64,000 nt of DNA from Anaerobacillus isosaccharinicus (GTDB taxonomy: Bacteria > Bacillota > Bacilli > Bacillales > Anaerobacillaceae), in the NCBI RefSeq assembly GCF_001866075.3, contig NZ_CP063356.1, positions 3,462,164-3,526,163 on the forward strand, written 5' to 3'. Below, one piece after another: positions 11,448-20,024 of the stretch (within the stretch, counting starts at the first letter, position 1; each line of letters begins with the position of its first letter). The notes below the pieces were generated by a model that was not told the origin of the DNA, made no database searches, and was given only the letters and a program-made list of their open reading frames with translations. Made by a program: the position numbers and the translations under genes.

Positions 11448-11722
11448 TCGGTGCTGTAACATGTGAATGTTTAATTTATGATGTCCAATCATTAAAGGGA
11501 AAGCGAGCTGTCCTTAAGAGTATAATAACTCGCTTAAAGCAAAGGCTAAACATATCAGTTTCTGAAACAGCCTACCAAGATTTGTGGCAACGAACTGAAA
11601 TATCGATTGTTACTGTTGCTAGTAATCGCGTAGTCGCTGAAAAAGAACTAAACAAAGCTTTAGCAATGATTGACTCCACTCCAGAAATTGAACGAACCAT
11701 TACAAACTTTGAATGGTTTTAA
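11444..11722 (+). CDS. ylxP: DUF503 protein YlxP
   Basis: This 92-residue DUF503 protein starts [21 protein letters not shown] and has the central [26 protein letters not shown]. The family is conserved between infB and rbfA in Bacilli. The fold is ferredoxin-like; the function is not settled, although its setting suggests a role in ribosome assembly or translation. The start ATG overlaps the infB stop (ATGA), and rbfA begins 14 bases after its stop, so the three are almost certainly cotranslated. Confidence 0.92.
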   Translation: MIGAVTCECLIYDVQSLKGKRAVLKSIITRLKQRLNISVSETAYQDLWQRTEISIVTVASNRVVAEKELNKALAMIDSTPEIERTITNFEWF

Positions 11723-11736
11723 ATTGAGGTGAGATT

Positions 11737-12090
11737 ATGAGTGTTCGTGCCAATCGTGTTGGTGAACAAATAAAAAAAGAAATGACAGACATTCTTCAAC
11801 GAGAACTAAAAGATCCAAGAATTGGTTTTGTTACTGTTACTGGTGTTGAAGTTACAGGAGATTTACAACAAGCAACAATTTATATTACTGTTCTTGGAAA
11901 TGAAGAACAAAAAGAAGCTACGTTACAAGGGCTTTCAAAAGCAACTGGCTTTATCCGCTCAGAAATTGGGAAAAGAATTAGGCTCAGAAAAACTCCAGAA
12001 CTTATCTTTAAGTTTGATGAGTCTACTGAGTATGGAAATAAAATTGCAACACTTCTATTAGAACTTAACAGACAGCAAGATCAACAATAA
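11737..12090 (+). CDS. rbfA: 30S ribosome-binding factor RbfA
   Basis: RbfA binds immature 30S subunits and helps 16S rRNA 5'-end maturation, including in the cold. The 117-residue protein shows the single KH-like domain: [47 protein letters not shown] and [17 protein letters not shown]. The start ATG 11737 follows GAGGTGAG. A possible terminator lies just downstream, before truB. Confidence 0.95.
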   Translation: MSVRANRVGEQIKKEMTDILQRELKDPRIGFVTVTGVEVTGDLQQATIYITVLGNEEQKEATLQGLSKATGFIRSEIGKRIRLRKTPELIFKFDESTEYGNKIATLLLELNRQQDQQ

Positions 12091-12098
12091 TAAGAACT

Positions 12099-12126
12099 GG
12101 GGGATAGTTTATTCTATCTCCTTTCT
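12099..12126 (+). terminator. Terminator-like hairpin after rbfA
   Basis: GGGGATAG (12100-12107) pairs with CTATCTCC (12114-12121) across a 6-base loop, followed by TTTCTTG. The T-run is broken, and truB is normally in the same operon, so this could be a partial terminator. Confidence 0.5.
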
Positions 12127-12238
12127 TGTGTTAAAGTTGTCGTTCAAAAGTTATGCCATAAAGCTAGGCTGGCTACGAAAGCATTAGACCGAGGTGGCCG
12201 CTATTGCTACAGAAAGATAATGAAAAGTGGTGAATTAA

Positions 12239-13162
12239 ATGGAGTTTCAAGGAATTTTACCTTTACATAAACCAAAAGGAATGACTTCACATGATTGTGT
12301 TGCCAAACTAAGACGAATTTTGAGGACGAGAAAAATTGGTCACACGGGTACACTAGACCCAGAGGTTACTGGAGTACTACCAATATGCATTGGCCGGGCA
12401 ACGAAAGTAGCCCAGTATATGTCCGACTATTCAAAGACATATGAAGGAGAAGTAACAATTGGTTATTCTACGACAACAGAAGATTTTACTGGAGATGTTG
12501 TTGATAAAAAGTGCGTTAAAAGTTTATTCTCTAGACAAGAAATTGAAGAAGTACTACAATCTTTTACAGGAGAAATTAAGCAAATTCCACCGATGTATTC
12601 TGCTGTAAAGGTTAATGGAAAAAAGCTATATGAATATGCAAGAGCAGGTATTGAAGTTGACCGACCAGAGCGTTTGGTATTTATTCATGAGTTGGCCTTA
12701 CTTACAGAACCAAAAATAGTTGATGGCTATAAACTTAAATTTTCATTCCGAGCACATTGTAGCAAAGGGACGTACATTCGTACATTAGCAGTAGATATCG
12801 GAAAAAAATTAGGTTTTCCTGCTCACATGTCAGCCTTAATTAGAACTGCATCTGGTCCTTTTACTCTTGAAGATTGCCTTACATTTGAAGAAATTGAAAA
12901 TGCTGTTGCAACAGAGGGACTTCAAGGAAAGTTACTGAAGCTAGAGGATGCGTTGTCATTTTTAGGAAAGATTGTAGTAGATGAAGCTACAGCGGCTAAA
13001 GTAATGAATGGAATGGTATTACCCGTGCCAAAAGAGTTAGACGATAACCGTTTCACCGTTTATAATGAAGAAGGTGAATGTATCGCTATCTATATAAAAC
13101 ATCCTACTAAAGCAGGTTTAATGAAACCTGAAAAAATATTAAAAAATGATGTGTTAGGATAA
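12239..13162 (+). CDS. truB: tRNA pseudouridine(55) synthase TruB
   Basis: TruB converts U55 in the T-loop of tRNAs to pseudouridine. The 307-residue protein has the catalytic-loop signature GHTGTLDPEVTGVLP with the conserved Asp. It also has KTYEGEVTIGYSTTTEDFTGD, the KQIPPMYSAVKVNGKKLYEYAR motif, SKGTYIRTLAVDIG, and a C-terminal PUA-like domain. The ATG at 12239 follows AAAGTGGTG. The upstream gap of about 150 bases is longer than in B. subtilis. Confidence 0.96.
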   Translation: MEFQGILPLHKPKGMTSHDCVAKLRRILRTRKIGHTGTLDPEVTGVLPICIGRATKVAQYMSDYSKTYEGEVTIGYSTTTEDFTGDVVDKKCVKSLFSRQEIEEVLQSFTGEIKQIPPMYSAVKVNGKKLYEYARAGIEVDRPERLVFIHELALLTEPKIVDGYKLKFSFRAHCSKGTYIRTLAVDIGKKLGFPAHMSALIRTASGPFTLEDCLTFEEIENAVATEGLQGKLLKLEDALSFLGKIVVDEATAAKVMNGMVLPVPKELDDNRFTVYNEEGECIAIYIKHPTKAGLMKPEKILKNDVLG

Positions 13163-13208
13163 TGCAATCAAAAATAAATGAGCATTACACAAAATCGAGG
13201 TGATAAAG

Positions 13209-14168
13209 TTGGAAACGATTATGCTCTCACATCCTCATCAGTTAAAGAAAGAAAATATAAGAGAAACAGTAATCGCCCTAGGATTTTTTGATGGTGTTCA
13301 TTTAGGTCATCAGCAAGTAATTAAAACTGCTAAACAGTTAGCTGAGCAAAAGCAAATGCAATCTGCAGTTATGACTTTTAGCCCGCATCCAAAAGAAATA
13401 CTTCGAGGACAGTCTGAGAAATTAGATTACTTAAGTCCCTTGCCAGAAAAGAGCAAGCTAATTGAAGAAATTGGTGTCGATGTTTTATATGTCATTCAAT
13501 TTACGCAAGACTTTGCAAATCTAACGCCACAACAGTTCGTTGACGATTACTTAATCGGGTTAAATGTAAAACATGTAGTTGCAGGCTTTGATTACTCATA
13601 TGGTAAACTTGGGAAAGGAACCATGGAAACTCTCCCTTTTCATTCGAGAAAAGCATTTACACAAACGACCATCTCTAAAGTTGAAAACCAACAAGAGAAA
13701 GTTAGTTCTACCTATATTCGTAATCTATTAACGAGTGGTGATGTAGCCTCTATCCCCCCTGTTTTAGGGAGATACTATGAGGTCAAAGGAACTGTAGTGC
13801 ATGGTGAAAAGCGTGGTAGACAAATTGGCTTTCCAACAGCTAATATTGACACTGAGAGGTACTTTCTCCCAACTACAGGTGTTTATGCAGTGTGTCTAAA
13901 AGTGAAGAACCGAACATATGAAGGCGTGTGTAATATCGGTTATAAACCGACGTTTCATGATAATAAATCTTATAAATCTGTCGAAGTTCACTTATTTGAT
14001 TTTGATGATCAAATTTACAACGAAAAAGTGATTATTCAATGGATTGATCGGATTAGAAGTGAGAAAAAGTTTAATTCAATTGAAGAATTGGTTGAGCAAA
14101 TTCATCAAGATAAAGAGAAAGCTAAGCTAATTTTAAATAAAATAAACATGTGTTCTTGCAATTTGTAG
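13209..14168 (+). CDS. ribF: Bifunctional riboflavin kinase/FAD synthetase
   Basis: This enzyme phosphorylates riboflavin to FMN and adenylates FMN to FAD. The N-terminal nucleotidyltransferase domain has GFFDGVHLGHQ and TFSPHPKE; the C-terminal flavokinase domain has HGEKRGRQIGFPTANI and GVYAV. The start is judged to be TTG 13209 (319 residues), because the upstream GTG at 13200 lies within the Shine-Dalgarno GAGGTGA. The last residues (INMCSCNL) look non-conserved. The rpsO promoter overlaps its stop. Called ribC in B. subtilis. Confidence 0.94.
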   Translation: METIMLSHPHQLKKENIRETVIALGFFDGVHLGHQQVIKTAKQLAEQKQMQSAVMTFSPHPKEILRGQSEKLDYLSPLPEKSKLIEEIGVDVLYVIQFTQDFANLTPQQFVDDYLIGLNVKHVVAGFDYSYGKLGKGTMETLPFHSRKAFTQTTISKVENQQEKVSSTYIRNLLTSGDVASIPPVLGRYYEVKGTVVHGEKRGRQIGFPTANIDTERYFLPTTGVYAVCLKVKNRTYEGVCNIGYKPTFHDNKSYKSVEVHLFDFDDQIYNEKVIIQWIDRIRSEKKFNSIEELVEQIHQDKEKAKLILNKINMCSCNL

Positions 14169-14184
14169 CAAAACAATGTATTCT
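14156..14184 (+). promoter_or_regulatory. Putative sigma-A promoter of rpsO
   Basis: TTGCAA (14156-14161) and TATTCT (14179-14184) are separated by exactly 17 bases. The site overlaps the ribF stop and leaves a ~95-base leader. Confidence 0.5.
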
Positions 14185-14213
14185 TATTACTGTACGTTTG
14201 TACAAAACCTTTT

Positions 14214-14246
14214 CTTGGCAAGATCGATTCACCGACGATTGCTAGG
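14214..14246 (+). promoter_or_regulatory. Leader hairpin upstream of rpsO
   Basis: CTTGGCAAGATCG (14214-14226) can pair with CGATTGCTAGG (14236-14246) with wobble pairs and a bulge, in the leader just ahead of the S15 Shine-Dalgarno. Autoregulation of rpsO by S15 binding to its own leader is known in several bacteria; that it occurs here is inferred. Confidence 0.4.
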
Positions 14247-14279
14247 GAAATGGGGATTATGAAAAGGAGGTGAATTAGG

Positions 14280-14549
14280 ATGGCATTAACTCAAGAGCGT
14301 AAAAATGAAATCATTGAAACGTTTAAAGTGCACGATACTGATACTGGATCTCCAGAAGTTCAGATCGCTATCCTAACGGAGCAAATCAATACGTTAAACG
14401 GTCATTTACGTACCCACAAGAAGGATCATCACTCACGTCGTGGTCTTTTAAAAATGGTTGGACAACGTCGTAACTTACTTACGTACCTACGTAACAACGA
14501 TGTTACACGTTACCGTAACTTAGTTGACAAGCTTGGTTTACGTAGATAA
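14280..14549 (+). CDS. rpsO: 30S ribosomal protein S15
   Basis: S15 is a primary binder of the central domain of 16S rRNA. The 89-residue product is full length with all hallmarks: [41 protein letters not shown] and LLTYL then the terminal KLGLRR. A very strong Shine-Dalgarno AAAAGGAGGTGA precedes the ATG. It has its own probable promoter and a strong terminator, so it may form a single-gene unit upstream of pnp. Confidence 0.98.
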   Translation: MALTQERKNEIIETFKVHDTDTGSPEVQIAILTEQINTLNGHLRTHKKDHHSRRGLLKMVGQRRNLLTYLRNNDVTRYRNLVDKLGLRR

Positions 14550-14559
14550 TGAAGACTTG

Positions 14560-14586
14560 AAAGCGGGATTTTTCCCGCTTTTTTGT
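14560..14586 (+). terminator. Intrinsic terminator of rpsO
   Basis: AAAGCGGG and CCCGCTTT form an 8-bp stem around a short AT loop, followed by TTTTG. Confidence 0.9.
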
Positions 14587-14720
14587 TAGATTTCTTTATT
14601 GGAAAATATTAATAATTAATGACTTTTTATCCAGAACAAAAAAATGCTTTTTAATTTACATATTTAAGGAAATAATAAAAGTTAGGTATGAAAATAACCT
14701 TTTTAAGGTTTAAAAATACA

Positions 14721-14759
14721 TAGCTTCATTATTAATCAGCACTATATGGTAAGAAGCTA
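14721..14759 (+). promoter_or_regulatory. Inverted repeat in pnp leader
   Basis: TAGCTTC (14721-14727) and GAAGCTA (14753-14759) are perfect complements about 40 bases upstream of the pnp start. They could fold in the 5' leader. PNPase autoregulation through its leader is known in E. coli; no such role is shown here. Confidence 0.35.
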
Positions 14760-14801
14760 AGGTTAATCAAATTTAAGAAAACGAGAGGAGCACTCGTACT
14801 A

Positions 14802-16907
14802 ATGGAACATGAAACAAAAAAGTTTTCAATGGATTGGGCAGGTAGAGAGTTAACGTTTGAAATTGGCGAGTTTGCAAAACAAGCAAATGGTGCTGTCATG
14901 GTAAGATATGGAGAAACAGCGGTACTAGCAACTGTAACAGCATCTAAATCACCAAAACCATTAAATTTCTTTCCGCTTACAGTAAACTATGAAGAGCGTT
15001 TATATGCGGCTGGTAAAATCCCTGGAGGTTTTATTAAACGAGAAGGTCGACCGAGTGAAAATGCGATTTTAACGAGTAGATTAATTGACAGACCTATTCG
15101 TCCGCTTTTCCCTGACGGTTTCCGTAACGAAGTACAGGTTATAAGTATCGTCATGAGTATCGATCAAAATTGTTCTCCAGAAATGGCAGCGATGGTAGGT
15201 TCATCATTAGCGCTATCAATTTCTGATATTCCGTTTGATGGTCCAATTGCTGGAGTAACTATTGGAAGAATTGACGGTGAATTCATTATCAATCCAACTA
15301 CAGAACAATTAGAGAAAAGCGATATTCACTTAGTTGTTGCAGGGACTAAGGATGGAATTAACATGGTTGAAGCAGGTGCTGAGGAAGTATCAGAAGAAGT
15401 TATGTTAGAAGCAATTATGTTTGGTCATGAAGAAATCAAACGTCTAGTTGCTTTCCAAGAAGAAATTGTTGCGAAACTTGGTACGATTGAAAAAACAGAA
15501 ATCATTCTTCATAAAATAGATGCTGATATTGAATCTTCAGTTCGCGAACTTGCAGACCTTGAATTAAGACAAGCAGTTCAAGTGAATGAGAAGCATGCTA
15601 GACAAGCCGCTATTGATGCAGTTATGGAGAAAACTGTGACACATTTCGAAGAGCAAGAAGAAGAAATCAATATTGCTGAAGTTAAAGAAGTTCTTCATAA
15701 AATTGTCAAGGAAGAAGTAAGACGTTTAATTACGAAAGAAAAAGTTCGACCAGATGGACGAGCTAAAGATGAAATTCGTCCACTTAGTTCTAAAATCGAT
15801 ATATTACCAAGAACACACGGTTCTGGTTTATTTACTAGAGGACAAACTCAAGCATTAAGCATTTGTACGCTTGGCGCGTTAGGTGATGTTCAAATCCTTG
15901 ATGGATTAGGAATCGAAGAATCAAAACGTTTTATGCACCACTATAACTTCCCGTTATTTAGTGTTGGTGAAACTGGACCGATTCGTGGGCCAGGTCGTCG
16001 AGAAATTGGTCATGGTGCCCTTGGTGAGCGTGCATTAGATCCAGTTATTCCTTCTGAGAAGACATTCCCGTATACGATTCGTCTGGTATCAGAAGTATTA
16101 GAATCTAACGGTTCTACATCTCAAGCAAGTATTTGTGCTAGTACTCTTGCGATGATGGCTGCTGGTGTTCCAATTAAAGCTCCAGTTGCAGGTATTGCGA
16201 TGGGTCTTATTGCAGAAGGCGAAGACTATACAGTTTTAACTGACATTCAAGGTATGGAAGATCATTTAGGAGATATGGACTTTAAAGTAGCAGGTACAAA
16301 AGACGGAATTACTGCACTGCAAATGGACATTAAAATTTCCGGCATCAATAAACCTATCTTAGAAGAAGCGTTAGAACAAGCTAGACAAGGTCGTTTGCAT
16401 ATTTTAGAAAACATGCTTGAGGCGATTAGCGAGCCAAAAGAAGAGCTTTCCCAGTATGCACCAAAGATCGTAATCTTGAAAATTAATCCTGATAAAATCC
16501 GTGATGTAATTGGACCAAGTGGGAAAATAATTAACAAGATTATTGAAGAAACTGGTGTAAAAATTGATATCGAACAGGATGGTACTGTGTTTATCGGTTC
16601 GATTAATCAAGAGATGAATGCACGAGCAAAACAAATAATTGAAGATATCGTCCGTGAAGTTGAAGTAGGCGAAACATATCTTGGAACAGTTAAACGAATC
16701 GAAAAATTCGGTGCTTTTGTAGAAATCTTTAAAGGGAAAGATGGACTTGTTCACATCTCACAACTTGCTGAAGAGCGTGTTAATAAAGTTGAGGATGTTA
16801 TTGCAATAGGTGACCAGATTTTAGTTAAGGTAACCGAAGTTGATAACCAAGGCAGAGTGAACCTATCACGTAAAGCTGTCCTAAAAGAACAAAAGCAAGA
16901 AAGTTAA
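14802..16907 (+). CDS. pnp: Polyribonucleotide nucleotidyltransferase (PNPase)
   Basis: PNPase is a phosphorolytic 3'-5' exoribonuclease and a member of the RNA-decay machinery with RNase Y and RNase J. The 701 residues comprise two RNase PH domains (the second with [27 protein letters not shown] and [13 protein letters not shown]), the linking helical domain, a KH domain ([21 protein letters not shown]) and an S1 domain ([15 protein letters not shown]). The length is normal. The ATG at 14802 follows GAGAGGAG. The gene has its own terminator and a long leader after rpsO. Confidence 0.97.
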   Translation: MEHETKKFSMDWAGRELTFEIGEFAKQANGAVMVRYGETAVLATVTASKSPKPLNFFPLTVNYEERLYAAGKIPGGFIKREGRPSENAILTSRLIDRPIRPLFPDGFRNEVQVISIVMSIDQNCSPEMAAMVGSSLALSISDIPFDGPIAGVTIGRIDGEFIINPTTEQLEKSDIHLVVAGTKDGINMVEAGAEEVSEEVMLEAIMFGHEEIKRLVAFQEEIVAKLGTIEKTEIILHKIDADIESSVRELADLELRQAVQVNEKHARQAAIDAVMEKTVTHFEEQEEEINIAEVKEVLHKIVKEEVRRLITKEKVRPDGRAKDEIRPLSSKIDILPRTHGSGLFTRGQTQALSICTLGALGDVQILDGLGIEESKRFMHHYNFPLFSVGETGPIRGPGRREIGHGALGERALDPVIPSEKTFPYTIRLVSEVLESNGSTSQASICASTLAMMAAGVPIKAPVAGIAMGLIAEGEDYTVLTDIQGMEDHLGDMDFKVAGTKDGITALQMDIKISGINKPILEEALEQARQGRLHILENMLEAISEPKEELSQYAPKIVILKINPDKIRDVIGPSGKIINKIIEETGVKIDIEQDGTVFIGSINQEMNARAKQIIEDIVREVEVGETYLGTVKRIEKFGAFVEIFKGKDGLVHISQLAEERVNKVEDVIAIGDQILVKVTEVDNQGRVNLSRKAVLKEQKQES

Positions 16908-16911
16908 ACGA

Positions 16912-16942
16912 AGAGGCTGGGGCTTTAGCCAGTCTCTTTTTC
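16912..16942 (+). terminator. Intrinsic terminator of pnp
   Basis: AGAGGCTGG pairs with CCAGTCTCT around GGCTTTAG, with one mismatch, followed by TTTTTCT. Confidence 0.8.
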
Positions 16943-17043
16943 TAATTATGAATTGATAATTATGAATTATGAATTGTTGAGGGTATTGCTTCGAAGCTAT
17001 ACTGAAAAGTAATTCATAATTCATAATTCATAATTCACAATTA
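16943..17043. repeat. Long AT-rich inverted repeat (MITE-like) after pnp
   Basis: Arm 16943-16975 and arm 17011-17043 are 33 bases each and complementary at 29 of 33 positions. Both are built from repeats of the heptamer AATTATG/CATAATT. A 35-base spacer separates them. A related tandem run lies after korB at 50114-50147. Confidence 0.75.
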
Positions 17044-17104
17044 ACAGGATTTGTTCTACCTCGTCCTACCTTTGCATATTTTTTAGTACAAGGGGGGACA
17101 GTTA

Positions 17105-18091
17105 ATGTTGAAGAAGTTTATTTTACAAATTTGCACTTTTTTTATTATATTTGTTTTGTCATTTGGTACAATTCAAAATCCATATACGTCTAATTACATA
17201 GAGAATATAAAAAGGGAGAGTATTACAGTATCTACCTTCAATGATCCTCTTTTTATAGAGTTAAAGCAGTATGCCGAGAAACATAACAAGGCGCCGATTA
17301 ATGCAGTAGTAGATAAAGTGTGGAAAGCTATTCCCGGACTTAATGGTTTGGAAGTTGATATTGAAGCATCTTATGAAAAAATGCGAAAAGATGGGAATTT
17401 TTCGGAAAGTAAGGTAGTATATAAACAAGTGCAACCTGAAATTAAGTTAAGTGATTTACCACCTGTACCGATTTATCGAGGCAACCCCGAAAAACAAATG
17501 GTTACATTACTCGTTAATGTTGCTTGGGGAAATGAATATTTACCATCAATGTTAAAAATTATGCAAGCGCATAATGTAAAATCAACTTTCTTTCTAGATG
17601 GTTCTTGGACAAAGAAAAATCCTACTTTAGCAAAAATGATTATAGATGAAGGACATGAAATTGGAAATCACGCTTATTCTCATCCGGACATGAAAAAGTT
17701 GTCTAATGGGAGGATCAGTGATGAAATAAAAAAGACAAATGAAGTAATCAAGGCAACTTTAGACGTTACGCCTAAATGGTTTGCACCACCAAGTGGAAGC
17801 TTTCGACAGGATGTTGTTGATATAGCAAAGAAAATGGATATGTATACGATACTTTGGACAGTGGATACTGTAGATTGGCGAAATCCTGAACCATCTGCAA
17901 TGGTCACTCGTGTTCTGCAAAAAGTAGAGCCTGGCGCAATGATCTTAATGCATCCAACCGCTAGTAGCACTGGTGGATTAGAGCAACTAATTACAGGCTT
18001 AAAAGCAAAGGGATATCAAATTAGTACTGTTACTAATCTCCTTAGTGAGGAGAGGACTGGTGTTCCTAGTGAGACTCTAGAGTCATATTGA
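17105..18091 (+). CDS. ylxY: Polysaccharide deacetylase-like protein YlxY
   Basis: This secreted or membrane-anchored protein has a NodB-fold domain and is conserved after pnp in Bacilli, where ylxY is linked to sporulation. The 328 residues begin with a hydrophobic signal or anchor segment (about 4-22), then an N-terminal region, then the NodB domain (about 130-310) with STFFLDGSW and the metal motif NHAYSHPDM (188-196). The usual first motif TFDDG is replaced by LLVNVAWGNE (135-144), so the Asp pair that serves as base and metal ligand is absent. It may be inactive or altered. The start ATG 17105 follows AAGGGGGGAC. Confidence 0.88.
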   Translation: MLKKFILQICTFFIIFVLSFGTIQNPYTSNYIENIKRESITVSTFNDPLFIELKQYAEKHNKAPINAVVDKVWKAIPGLNGLEVDIEASYEKMRKDGNFSESKVVYKQVQPEIKLSDLPPVPIYRGNPEKQMVTLLVNVAWGNEYLPSMLKIMQAHNVKSTFFLDGSWTKKNPTLAKMIIDEGHEIGNHAYSHPDMKKLSNGRISDEIKKTNEVIKATLDVTPKWFAPPSGSFRQDVVDIAKKMDMYTILWTVDTVDWRNPEPSAMVTRVLQKVEPGAMILMHPTASSTGGLEQLITGLKAKGYQISTVTNLLSEERTGVPSETLESY

Positions 18092-18111
18092 ACAATAGGA
18101 GGAAATTTAGC

Positions 18112-19350
18112 TTGATACAAAAATTTGAAACTCCCAATGGTTTAAGAATCGTATTAGAAAAAATTCCAACAGTGAGATCGGTTTCTATAGGTATATGGAT
18201 TGGAACTGGCTCTCGGTTTGAGTCTACTGAAGTAAATGGTGTTTCGCATTTTTTGGAGCATATGTTTTTTAAAGGAACCAAAAAGCGTACAGCTCAAGAA
18301 ATTGCAGAAGCATTTGATGGTATTGGTGGTCAAGTTAATGCTTTTACGTCTAAAGAGTATACTTGTTACTATGCCAAAGTTTTAGATGATCATGCCCAAA
18401 TTGCATTAGATGTATTATCCGATATGTTTTTTCATTCTCTTTTTGAAGAACATGAGTTAGAAAAAGAGAAAAATGTTGTTCTTGAAGAAATAAAAATGTA
18501 CGAAGATGCTCCAGATGATATTGTTCATGATTTATTAGCAGTGGCAAGCTTCGGAACGCATTCACTAGGGTACCCAATTTTAGGGACGAAGGAAACGTTA
18601 AAGTCTTTTTCTGATAAGACTTTAAGAGATTATATGAATGATCAGTATACCGCTGAGAATGTTGTTATTTCAGTTGCCGGAAATGTTGATGAAAGCTTTA
18701 TTCAACAGATCGAATCAATTTTCAAGGATGTCGATAAGAGTAAGCAAAAACGTGAATATATCACGCCTGCTTTTTTAGCAGAAAAGGTTGTTCGAAAAAA
18801 GGAAACCGAGCAAGCGCATCTTTGTATAGGATTTAACGGCCTAGGAATTGGACACGAGGACATTTACAGTCTTGTCCTTTTAAATAACATCTTAGGCGGA
18901 AGTATGAGTAGTCGCTTGTTTCAAGAGGTAAGAGAGAAAAGAGGTCTTGCGTATTCAGTATTCTCTTACCATTCCTCATACCATGATAACGGGATGTTGA
19001 CAGTGTATAGCGGCACTGCCCCTCATCAGCTTGATGAGTTATATGAAACAATTATGGCGACTTTAGATAACATATCTAAAAATGGGATTACTGAAAAAGA
19101 GTTAACAAAAGGAAAAGAACAATTAAAAGGAAATCTAATGCTTAGCTTAGAAAGCACAAATAGCAGAATGAGCCGAAATGGAAAAAATGAGCTTCTTTTA
19201 AAACGTCACAGGTCATTGGATGAAACGATTGAAGAAATTAATAATGTTTCACTGACAAACGTTAATAATTTGAGTTTTGAGATATTTTCTAAAGCTTATT
19301 CAACAGCTTTAATTAGTCCTCAAGGAGAACTTCCTAAAAACTTTAAATAA
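18112..19350 (+). CDS. mlpA: Zinc-dependent M16 processing peptidase
   Basis: This is an M16 family (pitrilysin/mitochondrial processing peptidase-like) protease. The inverted zinc motif HFLEH is in VSHFLEHMFFKGT with the downstream Glu in the EEIKMYEDAPDD block. The C-terminal half carries the substrate-binding motif VREKRGLAYSV. The chosen start is TTG 18112 (412 residues), preceded by AGGAGG at 18098-18103; the frame is open further upstream to 18088, overlapping ylxY, but lacks a ribosome-binding site there. In B. subtilis mlpA (ymxG) follows ylxY. A terminator follows. Confidence 0.93.
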   Translation: MIQKFETPNGLRIVLEKIPTVRSVSIGIWIGTGSRFESTEVNGVSHFLEHMFFKGTKKRTAQEIAEAFDGIGGQVNAFTSKEYTCYYAKVLDDHAQIALDVLSDMFFHSLFEEHELEKEKNVVLEEIKMYEDAPDDIVHDLLAVASFGTHSLGYPILGTKETLKSFSDKTLRDYMNDQYTAENVVISVAGNVDESFIQQIESIFKDVDKSKQKREYITPAFLAEKVVRKKETEQAHLCIGFNGLGIGHEDIYSLVLLNNILGGSMSSRLFQEVREKRGLAYSVFSYHSSYHDNGMLTVYSGTAPHQLDELYETIMATLDNISKNGITEKELTKGKEQLKGNLMLSLESTNSRMSRNGKNELLLKRHRSLDETIEEINNVSLTNVNNLSFEIFSKAYSTALISPQGELPKNFK

Positions 19351-19368
19351 CCATAGTTAAATCTTGAA

Positions 19369-19398
19369 AATACCAGCTCTAGGTTGGTATTTTTTTTA
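19369..19398 (+). terminator. Intrinsic terminator of mlpA
   Basis: AATACCA (19369-19375) and TGGTATT (19385-19391) pair, and a run of eight T follows. Confidence 0.85.
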
Positions 19399-19499
19399 AT
19401 TGTCCACATAAAAATGAAGTAACTAGATAAGCGAAGAGAACTGTTTAGTGGCACAAGTGTACTTTTCTCTTTTAAAACAATTAACAAGGGGGGACGTTC

Positions 19500-19739
19500 G
19501 TGAGATTAAGTGAAATTAGCGGAAAAGAAATTATTGATTACGATAAGGGAGAAAGACTAGGAGTGTTAGGGCAAACAGATCTAGTCATTGATGAAGAAAC
19601 AGGGAAAATCGAATCATTTATTATACCCTCAATGAAATGGTTTGGTTTAGGAAAGAAAGAAAAGGAAGTTACGGTTTATTGGCGTCAAATCATTAAGATT
19701 GGTGCCGACATGATTATCATAGATGTTGATAAAGAATAG
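19500..19739 (+). CDS. ymxH: PRC-barrel protein YmxH (YlmC/YmxH family)
   Basis: This 79-residue protein belongs to the YlmC/YmxH sporulation-associated PRC-barrel family: MRLSEISGKEIIDYDKGERLG, TDLVIDEETGKIESFIIP and WRQIIKIGADMIIID. PRC barrels are small all-beta modules that bind RNA or protein partners; the precise role is unknown. The start is GTG 19500 after AGGGGGGA. It is a stand-alone transcript by the look of its flanking terminators. The place between mlpA and dpaA is conserved. Confidence 0.9.
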   Translation: MRLSEISGKEIIDYDKGERLGVLGQTDLVIDEETGKIESFIIPSMKWFGLGKKEKEVTVYWRQIIKIGADMIIIDVDKE

Positions 19740-19755
19740 ATCTATATTTTAAAAA

Positions 19756-19785
19756 AGTCATGCTTAGGCATGGCTATTTTTTTTA
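19756..19785 (+). terminator. Intrinsic terminator of ymxH
   Basis: AGTCATGC (19756-19763) pairs with GCATGGCT (19768-19775), with one wobble pair and a TTAG loop, followed by ATTTTTTTT. Confidence 0.9.
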
Positions 19786-19923
19786 ATGAAGTAATTTACG
19801 ATGAATAGGTAGTAGTTACAAGAAAGAATTTCTAAAGAGACATTTAAGTAGCAATATTGTAAACATAGCAATTAGATTATAATTTTTCTGCTTTTCTGCG
19901 AATAAATCGCACCTCCACCATTC

Positions 19924-19951
19924 ACCGATTAAGGCGTTTATACATAATATG
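19924..19951 (+). promoter_or_regulatory. Putative sigma-K promoter of dpaAB
   Basis: AC (19924-19925), a 17-base gap, then CATAATATG (19943-19951) fits the sigma-K pattern AC-N16/17-CATANNNTA apart from the last base. In B. subtilis dpaAB is transcribed by sigma-K in the mother cell. The match is short, so chance is possible. Confidence 0.45.
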
Positions 19952-20024
19952 ATTTTGAATTCAATAGGAGTATTCCCCTGTGTAACGTTTAACAACGAAA
20001 CAACAGTGAGAAAGGGGAGGAGCA

